Positions 38,565 to 46,783 of a stretch of DNA of 46,783 nt are shown piece after piece. The notes under the pieces were generated by a model. It did not search any database, was not told the DNA's origin, and saw only the letters and a program-made list of their open reading frames with translations. The stretch lies in contig JAAYOM010000092.1 in the NCBI GenBank assembly GCA_012520315.1, forward strand, positions 1-46,783. Reading direction: 5' to 3'. Position 1 is the first letter of the stretch; each line of letters begins with the position of its first letter. The translations under genes and the position numbers were made by a program. Source of the DNA: Bacillota bacterium. Its GTDB lineage: Bacteria > Bacillota > Limnochordia > Darwinibacteriales > Darwinibacteriaceae.

Positions 38565-38975
38565 TTACATACCAAGATCTTCCTTCAAAGTTGGAATGAA
38601 GTCTTCCGGCAATGTACTTGGAGGGTAAACGCGATCAAAGCCCAAGTTCTTGAACTTGGCTTCTACTTCAGTCCACTCTTGGCTGCCCACTACTAAATAG
38701 CCGCCAATGTACATCAAAGTGTCTCCGATGCCCGCCTCGATCAAAGCTTCCCTGAGACCCCGGACATCGATCTCGCCATGCCCATAGAGAGAGGAGACCA
38801 TGATGGCATCTGCGTTGGTTTCCAAGGCAGCTTCGACAAATTCCTTCTGTGAAACCAGTACCCCAAGGTTAACCACACTAAATCCTGCTTCTTTGAGGGA
38901 AATCTCCAGGATCTTGTTACCTACCGCATGTACATCAGAACCAATGACTCCTAAAACCAGCGTCTTTGCTTCCAT
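38565..38975 (-). CDS. glmS: Glutamate mutase sigma subunit (B12-binding)
   Basis: [17 protein letters not shown], i.e. the DxHxxG cobalamin motif; [26 protein letters not shown]. Confidence 0.95.
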   Translation of the reverse strand: MEAKTLVLGVIGSDVHAVGNKILEISLKEAGFSVVNLGVLVSQKEFVEAALETNADAIMVSSLYGHGEIDVRGLREALIEAGIGDTLMYIGGYLVVGSQEWTEVEAKFKNLGFDRVYPPSTLPEDFIPTLKEDLGM

Positions 38976-38990
38976 TTTAACAGCCCCACC

Positions 38991-40349
38991 TCACCCACAT
39001 CTGTTCTCTATTGCGCCTAAAACACTTGTAATAAACTCTTTCTCTACATGCAAAAAAAAACCTTCCCGCGAAAACGATTGTTTCGCGGGAATTTCCTGAA
39101 TCTGCCCCAGCCCTGCCTCATAGACCATCCATTCAGCAAAGCTGCCATATCCTTTTGTGGGGTTGTTGACAAACACATGGGTTATTGCCCCTACCAACAT
39201 GCCGTTTTGTATGATGGGACTGCCTGACATGCCCTGAATAATTCCACCGGTCTCCCTTAACAGGCGTTCATCGGTAACCTCGATCACCATACCTTTTTCC
39301 CCAGGTCTGGTCTGATTGACCACTTTGACAATCTCTACACTGAAACGTTCCACCCGGTTCCCGTGGAGCACGGTTAAAATGTGTGCAGGGCCCAGCCTCA
39401 CTTGATGGGCGAAGGCCACAGGTACAGGCTCTGCAAAGTCACTTCCGGGAAGCGCTCGTTCCAGCTGACCGAAAATGCCAAAGCTGGTATTGGAGTCAAT
39501 GGTGCCTAACACGTCTTGGTCCCCGTGGAAAAATCCCACCTTTTCGCCGGGGAAACCTCTGCTGCCATAGCGGATTCCATCTATCGCAGCTTCGACAATG
39601 CTCCCGCTGACAATTTTCAGCGGGCGGCCCCTGCTGTCTGTTATGGTGTGGCCTAAGGCACCGAAACGTCCGGTCTCTTGGTCATAAAAGCTCATGGTTC
39701 CTACACCAGCCGATGGATCTTCCAAAAAAATACCTAGCAAGTACGCTGGCTCCTGCTGCCCAAACGGTCTGGACAAAACAGGTTCAACCTCCACGGTAAG
39801 CTGGCGATTATTGCGGCGAATCACTAGTTCCAGAACCCGTTTCTCTCTTGCTAGAGAGTTGACCAGTTGACTTACCTCTTCTGGCCTGCGCAGATTATGT
39901 CCTTCAATCGAAAGCAGAATGTCTCCGGGCTGGATTCCTCCCTCACGGGCTGGAAAACGTTCCATTCCATCAGCGTCCAAAACAGCTCCCAAATCTGCAA
40001 TGACTAAGCCGTCAGAACTTAGCAATACTCCGATGGACTGTCCTCCCGGGATAACCCGGACCAGCGGAACCACATCAACTACGACCTCTGTCAAGGGCAG
40101 CCAACCAAAGAGGTTTACCCTGTAGATGCTGGTTCCTAAGTTCTCTGTATTAAAGAGGCCTGTCACCTCAAGCCCAGACTGATCATGAATTGTAAAAGGC
40201 GGTTTCAGATCCAGAGACAGTTCCATTCCGGGAAAAACCTTCAATTCTCGGGGAATGCCCACTGCCGCCACCCAATACGGAACAGTAGCCAAAGCTAAGA
40301 GACAAGCCAAAACAAGTGTCAGCCCCACCCGGAGCAGTATTTTCCTCAC
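38991..40349 (-). CDS. spoIVB: SpoIVB serine peptidase (PDZ + S55) with unusual C-terminal tail
   Basis: PDZ region GIQPGDILLSIEGHNLRRPEE; GALGHTITDSRGRPL; GIIQGMSGSPIIQNGMLVGAITHVFVNNPTKGYGSFAEWM. Confidence 0.95.
   Translation of the reverse strand: MRKILLRVGLTLVLACLLALATVPYWVAAVGIPRELKVFPGMELSLDLKPPFTIHDQSGLEVTGLFNTENLGTSIYRVNLFGWLPLTEVVVDVVPLVRVIPGGQSIGVLLSSDGLVIADLGAVLDADGMERFPAREGGIQPGDILLSIEGHNLRRPEEVSQLVNSLAREKRVLELVIRRNNRQLTVEVEPVLSRPFGQQEPAYLLGIFLEDPSAGVGTMSFYDQETGRFGALGHTITDSRGRPLKIVSGSIVEAAIDGIRYGSRGFPGEKVGFFHGDQDVLGTIDSNTSFGIFGQLERALPGSDFAEPVPVAFAHQVRLGPAHILTVLHGNRVERFSVEIVKVVNQTRPGEKGMVIEVTDERLLRETGGIIQGMSGSPIIQNGMLVGAITHVFVNNPTKGYGSFAEWMVYEAGLGQIQEIPAKQSFSREGFFLHVEKEFITSVLGAIENRCG
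39052..39091 (-). terminator. Intrinsic terminator inside the 3' coding part of spoIVB
   Basis: Minus strand TTCCCGCGAAA-CAATCGT-TTTCGCGGGAA (11-bp perfect stem), GG, then TTTTTTTTT (9 T). Confidence 0.85.
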
Positions 40350-40439
40350 AAAGCCACCTACCCCCTCACTTACTTCATGGGTGTAGGTTACCCTGTGATC
40401 TGTAATGATATTGAAGGAACTAGCTGGCAGAATAAATCA

Positions 40440-42128
40440 CTAAAGCGTTGCTGAGCTGGTCTTTTTCAGCAATTCCCTAGCATGTTCCAGAGTAACGCGT
40501 TCCTGGGCAGAGCCCCCGAGCATGCGGGTCAATTCTTCTACCCGTTCATCCGGTGAAAGCAAACTCACACTGACGACAGTACGCCCTTGCTGTGAAGACT
40601 TCTGGACAGAGTAATGCTTAGTGCCATAACTGGCTACCACTGGCAAATGCGTTACACAGAGAACTTGGCGCACCTGGCTGAGGGATAGCAGCTTTTCACC
40701 TAAGTTCACTGCTGTTCTTCCCCCTATTCCGGCGTCGATTTCGTCGAAGACAATTGTTGGCGTCTGTTCCGTTTCTACCAAAATAGCTTTGATCGCCAAC
40801 ATCACCCGGGATAGCTCTCCGCCGGACGCTATCTTTGCCAAGGATTTCAAATCTTCCCCCACATTAGGTGCCAGCATGAACTCAACTTCCTCCTGGCCGC
40901 CCACGGCAGGAGTGTCTGCAGCCTGGGGCGTAAAGTGCACTTTAAACTTGGTGCTGCCCATGGAGAGATGGGAGAGCTCTGCCTCAATTAGCTGTTCTAG
41001 CCGAGCGGCTGCTTCTTTGCGGCTTTCGCTCAGTGCACCTGCCTCCTGGCGCCACCTATCTGCAAACAAGCGGCACTCTTCCTCTATAGTATCCGCCTGT
41101 ACCGAGGCGTTTTCCAGCCTGTCCAACTCACTTTCCGCCCCCTGCAGGTAGGTCTGGATCTCTTCTACTGTACTGCCATATTTGCGTTTCAAACCTTCAA
41201 TGAGATTGAGCCTGGACTCTATCTCATTCAGCCGCTCGGGGTCGGCAGGAAGCCTGTCCGCATAATGGCGAAACTCGCCATAGACATCGTGCAGTTCGAT
41301 GGACAACCCCACAAAGCGCTCTGTCAAAGGTGCCAGTGTCGGATCAAGCTCCGCCGCACGCTGCAGCTCAGCCTCCATAGCGGATAGAGTGTGGAGAAGA
41401 GAATCCCGCTCATCGTAGCTTTCCGCCATCAGATCAAGTGCGAAATGCAGACTGTGACGGATACGGTCTAGGTTGGCCAGGCGGTTCCGTTCCAGCTCCA
41501 ACCGATCATCTTCACCTAGCTGCAGAGCAGCACTGCTGATTTCTTCCACCTGAAATCTCAAAAGATCTATGCGCCTGTTTCTTTCCCTCTCATCCCGGTG
41601 CAGTCGATTAAGTTCCGAACGCAAAGAACTCCACTTGGCAGCGAGTTCATCAACGCGGCTTACCAGCTCAAGATGGGCTGGCCCGCCAAAGATATCCAAA
41701 AGCCGGCCATGACCCTTTGGATCCAGCAGGCTTTGACTGTCATGCTGCCCAACAATATCAACCAGGCAGCGTCCAAGCTCTGCCAGTTGACCCACAGTGG
41801 CCAAGTGTCCATTTAGCCAACATTTGTTGCGTCCGCTCGCGTTGATCTCGCGGGTAATAACAAGTTGCTCTTCTACGGGTATCCCCCACTTTTCCAGCAG
41901 GACCTTTGAAGTAGGATTGTGATCAAAGCACCCTGACACCCTCGTGCTTTCGGCACCGGTTCGAATCATCTCCGCTGAGGCCCTGGCACCTAAGAGCAGG
42001 CTAAGGGCATCAATAATGATGGATTTCCCTGCACCGGTTTCACCGCTCAAGACACTGAATCCAGAATAGAACGACAATTCCAGTTCCTCGATTAGGGCAA
42101 AGTTACGAATCTGCAACTCGTTTAACAA
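40440..42128 (-). CDS. recN: DNA repair protein RecN
   Basis: MLNELQIRNFALIEELELSFYSGFSVLSGETGAGKSIIIDALSLLLG; QHDSQSLLDP; ASGGELSRVMLAIK; VFDEIDAGIGGRTA. Confidence 0.97.
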   Translation of the reverse strand: MLNELQIRNFALIEELELSFYSGFSVLSGETGAGKSIIIDALSLLLGARASAEMIRTGAESTRVSGCFDHNPTSKVLLEKWGIPVEEQLVITREINASGRNKCWLNGHLATVGQLAELGRCLVDIVGQHDSQSLLDPKGHGRLLDIFGGPAHLELVSRVDELAAKWSSLRSELNRLHRDERERNRRIDLLRFQVEEISSAALQLGEDDRLELERNRLANLDRIRHSLHFALDLMAESYDERDSLLHTLSAMEAELQRAAELDPTLAPLTERFVGLSIELHDVYGEFRHYADRLPADPERLNEIESRLNLIEGLKRKYGSTVEEIQTYLQGAESELDRLENASVQADTIEEECRLFADRWRQEAGALSESRKEAAARLEQLIEAELSHLSMGSTKFKVHFTPQAADTPAVGGQEEVEFMLAPNVGEDLKSLAKIASGGELSRVMLAIKAILVETEQTPTIVFDEIDAGIGGRTAVNLGEKLLSLSQVRQVLCVTHLPVVASYGTKHYSVQKSSQQGRTVVSVSLLSPDERVEELTRMLGGSAQERVTLEHARELLKKTSSATL

Positions 42129-42132
42129 AGGC

Positions 42133-42621
42133 TCACCCCTTCATCAATTCCTGAATTCTCCCATAAAGCACTCCGGTTTTGCCAGGAGGCTTGCTTGGCA
42201 TAGGATCATCTGAGTGAGTCAAGATCAAGATAGCATCGTCACCTGCAAGACTGCCAATCATCTCGGGCCAGCCCAGTTCATCAATAACTGCGGCAACTGC
42301 ATGTGCACCGCCTGGAAAGGTTTTGATCATGATCAGGGGACCGCTAAAGTCCACGCTGCGCACGTAATCTTCGAAAATCCGCTTGGCCCTGCGTACCAGA
42401 TCTCCTCTTGTGACAGTCGATTGAATGGAGTATTTTGCTCCCCCCTGACCATCGGGAACTTTCACTAAACGAAGTTCCTTTATGTCACGGGAAATCGTAG
42501 CCTGAGTTACCTGAAAGCCTTCAAGCTGCAACAGCTCAAGCAATTCCTCCTGGGTCTCCACAGCCTGCCTCGATACAATTTCTAAAATTTTACTTTGTCT
42601 GCTACTCTTCAAGAATCCCAC
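42133..42621 (-). CDS. argR: Arginine repressor ArgR/AhrC
   Basis: SRQSKILEIVSRQAVETQEELLELLQLEGFQVTQATISRDIKELRLVKVP and GTIAGDDA-like SLAGDDAILIL. Confidence 0.95.
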   Translation of the reverse strand: MGFLKSSRQSKILEIVSRQAVETQEELLELLQLEGFQVTQATISRDIKELRLVKVPDGQGGAKYSIQSTVTRGDLVRRAKRIFEDYVRSVDFSGPLIMIKTFPGGAHAVAAVIDELGWPEMIGSLAGDDAILILTHSDDPMPSKPPGKTGVLYGRIQELMKG

Positions 42622-43441
42622 CCCAACTTTGAGGCATTTTAAGCCTACTATGCAATACCTGGAAAAAACCGCGCCCGCTCAACTTCACAAAGAGGGCGGG
42701 TTGATCCGCTCTGTTGATGGTCACACAATCCCCCGATTGAAGCGGGAACCCATGTTGGCCATCAATCGTCAGCATCACTTCTCCGCTAACACCCTTCAAG
42801 TGCACACTGACGGTGGCTTCAGCGCTGGTCACAACCGACCGGGAAGCTAAGGAATGGGCACAAATTGGCGTAATGCAGATACACTCCACCACCGGCTCTA
42901 TGATCGGCCCGCCGGCACTGAGGGAATAAGCAGTGGAGCCTGTGGGAGTGGCAACAATGACACCATCGGCTGAATAGTCCGTAACATGCTGCCCATCGAC
43001 AAAAATGCTCAGATCAATCAACCGGGCAAAGGTTCCCCTCGTAACCACGAAATCGTTGAGGGCAATGTTGCGGGAGATTTCTACTCCGCCGCGCTTTATC
43101 GACGCATTGATCAACATTCTCTCTTCAAGGGTGTAGTCCCCTGCAAGGAGCTTTTCCATGGCGGGAAAGAGCCCGTCTGTTTCCACTTCCGTTAAAAATC
43201 CCAGATGACCTACATTAATCCCGAAAACGGGCACTTGCACTTGACTGGTCAGGCGCGCAGCGTTCAGCAGAGTGCCGTCTCCCCCCAGTACAATTACAAT
43301 GTCAAAATGGCCTAGATTATTTAGGGCAGGATGGGTTATCACTTCGTAGGCTACGTCCCTGGCGCGCAGAAAGTTGCTCAGCTCCTCCACAAGGCTCATA
43401 GCTATATGTTTACCAGTATGTGGTACGATACCGATCTTCAT
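42602..43441 (-). CDS. nadK: NAD kinase
   Basis: VIVLGGDGTLLNAAR, GINVGHLGFLTEVE, NDFVVTRG, ADGVIVATPTGSTAYSLSAGGPII; ATGA overlap with tlyA stop. Confidence 0.95.
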   Translation of the reverse strand: MKIGIVPHTGKHIAMSLVEELSNFLRARDVAYEVITHPALNNLGHFDIVIVLGGDGTLLNAARLTSQVQVPVFGINVGHLGFLTEVETDGLFPAMEKLLAGDYTLEERMLINASIKRGGVEISRNIALNDFVVTRGTFARLIDLSIFVDGQHVTDYSADGVIVATPTGSTAYSLSAGGPIIEPVVECICITPICAHSLASRSVVTSAEATVSVHLKGVSGEVMLTIDGQHGFPLQSGDCVTINRADQPALFVKLSGRGFFQVLHSRLKMPQSWGGILEE

Positions 43442-44238
43442 AGTCCACCCTTCCTTCCACGCCACGCAGACATGATAACAGATGTGACCAAACCTGCAGC
43501 ATCAAGGGGCCGGCTGCCCAGGCGAAAATGGGCCAGGTATTCAATATTCCCCTTGGTTCCGGCAATTGGCGAAAAGTCAAAGCCTAAAAGCCCAAAATTA
43601 TCTCCCTGTAATTGATTAATTAAGGGAGGGAGGTATTTTTTATGTATGTTCATATCCTGAATGACTCCGTGCTTGTTCAAACCTTCACCCCCAGTTTCAA
43701 ACTGGGGTTTCATCAAAGCCACTACCTCAGCCTCTGAAGTAATCAGAGACTGCACAGCAGGAAACACCTTGGCTAAAGATATGAACGAAACGTCTATTAC
43801 AGCTAAATCAGCCAGTTCAGGCAACTGTTCGGGCGTAAGGTCACGAATATTAGTTTTTTCATAGACTCTGACTCTAGAATCACAGCGCAACTCATCAACC
43901 AGCTGGTCTTGGCCTACATCCACAGCCATCACCAGCCTAGCCCCGGCCTGCAGCAGACAGCTGGTAAAGCCTCCAGTTGATGCCCCCACATCCAGGGCCG
44001 CTTTCCCCTGGACATGAATGCCAAAGACCTTAAGGGCTTTCTCTAATTTCAGTCCTGCCCGGCTAGGATAAGCGAGAGGTGCACCCAGGACTTCTGTCTT
44101 GGCTCCACAGGGCACATCCGCACTAGGTTTTGTGATCTGTTTACCTTCGATTATGACCTGTCCTTGCAGGATCAGTTCTTTGGCACGCTGCCTGGATGGG
44201 GCAAAGCCCCTCTCCACCAAAAGTCGATCGAGACGCAT
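43438..44238 (-). CDS. tlyA: TlyA family rRNA methyltransferase/hemolysin-like
   Basis: MRLDRLLVERGFAPSRQRAKELILQGQV (S4), ALDVGASTGGFTSCLLQAGA, VDVGQDQL. Confidence 0.95.
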   Translation of the reverse strand: MRLDRLLVERGFAPSRQRAKELILQGQVIIEGKQITKPSADVPCGAKTEVLGAPLAYPSRAGLKLEKALKVFGIHVQGKAALDVGASTGGFTSCLLQAGARLVMAVDVGQDQLVDELRCDSRVRVYEKTNIRDLTPEQLPELADLAVIDVSFISLAKVFPAVQSLITSEAEVVALMKPQFETGGEGLNKHGVIQDMNIHKKYLPPLINQLQGDNFGLLGFDFSPIAGTKGNIEYLAHFRLGSRPLDAAGLVTSVIMSAWRGRKGGL

Positions 44239-44241
44239 GCA

Positions 44242-46131
44242 CTACAGATCCTTTCTAGCTACTGCCTTGAGAGGACGTCCAGACAAAGCCTTCCTAATCG
44301 TTGCTTCCACATGGTCCACACTCAGACCATATTCCTCATGCAAGCGGCTGATGCTTCCCTGGGGAATAAAGGTGTCGGGATACCCCAGGCTCTCGATTTT
44401 CAGATCCGGCTCCTCCTGGAAAAGTTCCAAGATACTGCTGCCGAAGCCGCCTGCCAAGACATGATCCTCCAGAGTGAGCAGGTATTTTCTGCCACCGGCC
44501 AAGCGCTTCAATTCACTCTCGTCCAGCGGTTTTAACGAACGAACATTAACCACACCGCAGCTGAACTCCGGTTCTAGGCGGTGGGCTGCTTCCAGGGCAA
44601 TCTCAACCATTGGCCCGACTGCAAAGACCACCGCATCACGTCCGGTCTTGACAACTGCAGCAGAAATCGGCCTCTTTGGATCAAAGACAGGCTGCAGCTG
44701 CTCCAGCGATGCGCCGCCCCTCGGGTAGCGAATTGCTACCGGACCTGACTGGTCTAACGCCCAAGCCAACATAGCTGAGAGTTCATTGCCGGTCCGGGGA
44801 GCTAGAATCGTCATGTTCGGTATAACACGCAAGAAGCTGATGTCAAACACTCCATGGTGGGTTGGACCGTCGTCACCTACGATACCGGCCCGGTCTACAC
44901 CAATCACAACCGGAAGCTTTTGCAGGGCCAGATCGTGGATGATCTGATCGTAACCTCGCTGCAGGAATGTAGAGTAGATAGCTACTACCGGGCGCAATCC
45001 TTCCTTAGCCATGCCCCCGGCCAGAGTCAAGGCATGCTGTTCCGCAATCCCCACATCGAAAAATCTGTCGGGAAAGCGCTTGGCAAATCCACTTAAACCC
45101 GTCCCATCGGGCATAGCTGCAGTAATGGCCACAATTTTTTTGTTTTCCTCAGCTAAAGCGGTTAGGGTATTGCCAAAAACTTGGGAATAGGACTGTACTT
45201 TTTTCTTACTAGGATCAACAACCCTAAGGGGGCTGACACCATGATAGCGCCGGGGATCTTCTTCTGCCAGAGCATGTCCCTTGCCCTTTTGGGTATAGAC
45301 ATGCAGAAGAACTGGTCCGCTCCGTTCCAGGCCGGACTTAATCGCCCTTTGCAGGCGGGCAATATTGTGCCCGTCAAATGGTCCTAGGTAGGCAAAGCCA
45401 AGATCTTCAAAGAGCTGCCCAGGCAGCATGTTCTTCAAAGCAAGCTTGCACTTGTGCGCTGCTTGGGCAAGGGGCTTGCCCAAAAGCGGTATTTTGCGTA
45501 AGAACGTGGAGAGGTCAGCCCGTGCTCTGTACAATGTACTGTCTGAACGGATTCTGCCTAGGTAGTCACTTAAAGCGCCTACATTTTTGGTAATAGACAT
45601 CTCATTATCGTTGAGAATCACCATAAGATCCTTGCCAAGCGATCCGATGTGACACAAGGCCTCGAAGGCCATACCGCCGGTGAGAGCTCCATCACCGATT
45701 ACGGCCACTATCTTGTGATTCTCGCCATTTAGATCTCTAGCAACAGCCATGCCGGCTGCTGCTGAAATTGAGGTAGAACTGTGACCTACCCCGAAATGGT
45801 CATGCTCGCTCTCACTTGGCACGGGGAATCCTGAAATCCCCTGCCATTGGCGCAAGGTATGAAACCGGTCCTTACGGCCGGTGATAAGCTTATGGGTATA
45901 ACACTGATGCCCCACATCCCAGATGATTTTGTCCCTTGGTGTTGAAAGCACGGAATGCAGCGCCAAAGTCAGTTCCACAACTCCAAGATTGGCGCCGAGG
46001 TGACCGCCGTTATCCTCTACGATGGAAATAATTGATTTCCGAATCTCCTGAGCCAAAAGCTCAAGGCTATGTACGTCAAGCTTCTTGATATCAGCTGGCG
46101 AACTAATACTGTCGAGCAAAGTACTTCGCAT
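44242..46131 (-). CDS. dxs: 1-deoxy-D-xylulose-5-phosphate synthase
   Basis: GGHLGANLGVVELTLALHSV, DVGHQCYTHKLITGR, GDGALTGGMAFEAL, DRAGIVGDDGPTHHGVFDISFLR. Confidence 0.97.
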   Translation of the reverse strand: MRSTLLDSISSPADIKKLDVHSLELLAQEIRKSIISIVEDNGGHLGANLGVVELTLALHSVLSTPRDKIIWDVGHQCYTHKLITGRKDRFHTLRQWQGISGFPVPSESEHDHFGVGHSSTSISAAAGMAVARDLNGENHKIVAVIGDGALTGGMAFEALCHIGSLGKDLMVILNDNEMSITKNVGALSDYLGRIRSDSTLYRARADLSTFLRKIPLLGKPLAQAAHKCKLALKNMLPGQLFEDLGFAYLGPFDGHNIARLQRAIKSGLERSGPVLLHVYTQKGKGHALAEEDPRRYHGVSPLRVVDPSKKKVQSYSQVFGNTLTALAEENKKIVAITAAMPDGTGLSGFAKRFPDRFFDVGIAEQHALTLAGGMAKEGLRPVVAIYSTFLQRGYDQIIHDLALQKLPVVIGVDRAGIVGDDGPTHHGVFDISFLRVIPNMTILAPRTGNELSAMLAWALDQSGPVAIRYPRGGASLEQLQPVFDPKRPISAAVVKTGRDAVVFAVGPMVEIALEAAHRLEPEFSCGVVNVRSLKPLDESELKRLAGGRKYLLTLEDHVLAGGFGSSILELFQEEPDLKIESLGYPDTFIPQGSISRLHEEYGLSVDHVEATIRKALSGRPLKAVARKDL

Positions 46132-46136
46132 TTGAC

Positions 46137-46703
46137 TTACCTCTTCTTCGTTTTTCCTGTCGTGGGACCAAGATGTATCCCTAATCGCTCTACGGAGTAT
46201 AAAAGGCGGCCTACAATAATTAAAATCCGAGTGGAATTGGAAATGGCAAAGTTCTTCCCCAGAGCCTTGCCGCCAACGGTCAAGGCGGCAATGAGTGCTA
46301 CCATAAATGTATTGGCTAAGGTCTCTCCAAGTCCTGCCGAAAGGCTCCCCAAATTGAAGATTATGGCTACTCCCACTGCTCCGCTGAGAGTTCCTGCTAC
46401 ATCACCAATGAGATCATTACAGAAAGTGGAAACAGAGTCTGCATTACGCACGAGCCAAATAGCCTGTTTCGCACCTGGAACACGATTTGATGCCATGGCA
46501 TGGAAAGGGGCCTCTTCGCCGGCAGTTGCCGAGACTCCTACAATATCAAAGATGACACCCACTAAGATAATAAAAAGTAGTAACACCAAGCCTAATGTCA
46601 ACGGTACAAACGACAATACGCTGTTACTACCCAAATTAAAGGCCAACGATACCAAAAAAGTAGCAATGGTCAATGTAAATATTTTCTTCCAACGTCTTTG
46701 CAT
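46137..46703 (-). CDS. Membrane protein of unknown function (possible DUF21/CNNM-like transmembrane region)
   Basis: Four hydrophobic segments; GVIFDIVGVSATAGEEAPFHAMASNRVPGAKQAIWLVRNADSVSTFCNDLIGDVAGTLSG; upstream of dxs. Confidence 0.5.
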   Translation of the reverse strand: MQRRWKKIFTLTIATFLVSLAFNLGSNSVLSFVPLTLGLVLLLFIILVGVIFDIVGVSATAGEEAPFHAMASNRVPGAKQAIWLVRNADSVSTFCNDLIGDVAGTLSGAVGVAIIFNLGSLSAGLGETLANTFMVALIAALTVGGKALGKNFAISNSTRILIIVGRLLYSVERLGIHLGPTTGKTKKR

Positions 46704-46783
46704 GAGTTCCCTTGGGACCTCTTTCTATGCTAAATACCGAGGTGAATGGCGATGGAATGAGTAAAGATTGTGGCTTAGGTCCA

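Noticed and set aside
46069-46764. Plus-strand 231-aa ORF antisense to the membrane protein upstream of dxs
   Set aside because: The opposite-strand ORF has hydrophobic membrane-protein character and operonic position; the plus ORF looks like reverse-strand shadow.

Overview
This is a dense, almost entirely minus-strand chromosomal segment from an endospore-forming Bacillota (Firmicutes). It has no rRNA, tRNA, CRISPR, phage or transposon that I could see. Reading along the minus strand from high to low coordinates: (1) dxs-tlyA-nadK-argR-recN-spoIVB; (2) an adenosylcobalamin glutamate mutase / 3-methylaspartate operon: glmS, glmL, glmE, AtuA-like, DUF4387-like, methylaspartate ammonia-lyase, class-I fumarase/mesaconase alpha-like, and a P-loop protein; (3) spo0A, with a terminator after it; (4) a SteA/SteB-like pair, a GT2 glycosyltransferase and an MraY-like transferase; (5) a SleB-like hydrolase, two tandem polysaccharide deacetylases and one plus-strand SH3/GH18-like gene; (6) an mlpA/ymxH/dpaAB/asd/dapG/dapA/RNase J/tepA block resembling the Bacillus arrangement, carrying additional genes (dUTPase-like, a predicted outer-membrane-type beta-barrel, a stress protein, dapB); (7) uppP, yggS, sepF, yggT, ylmH, divIVA, T-box-ileS, dksA-like, lspA, rluD, pyrR leader-pyrR and partial uraA. 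The most interesting points are: the methylaspartate operon lying between spoIVB and spo0A, with spo0A only about 28 bp downstream; a Spo0A whose receiver domain lacks the usual acidic pair and conserved Lys; an intrinsic terminator embedded in-frame in the 3' end of spoIVB; a secreted beta-strand-rich protein ending in an OMP-like aromatic C-terminus; two uncharacterised-family genes plus a P-loop protein in the mutase operon; and a pyrR that appears to start at ATT. All family calls are from reading translated sequences, with no database search.
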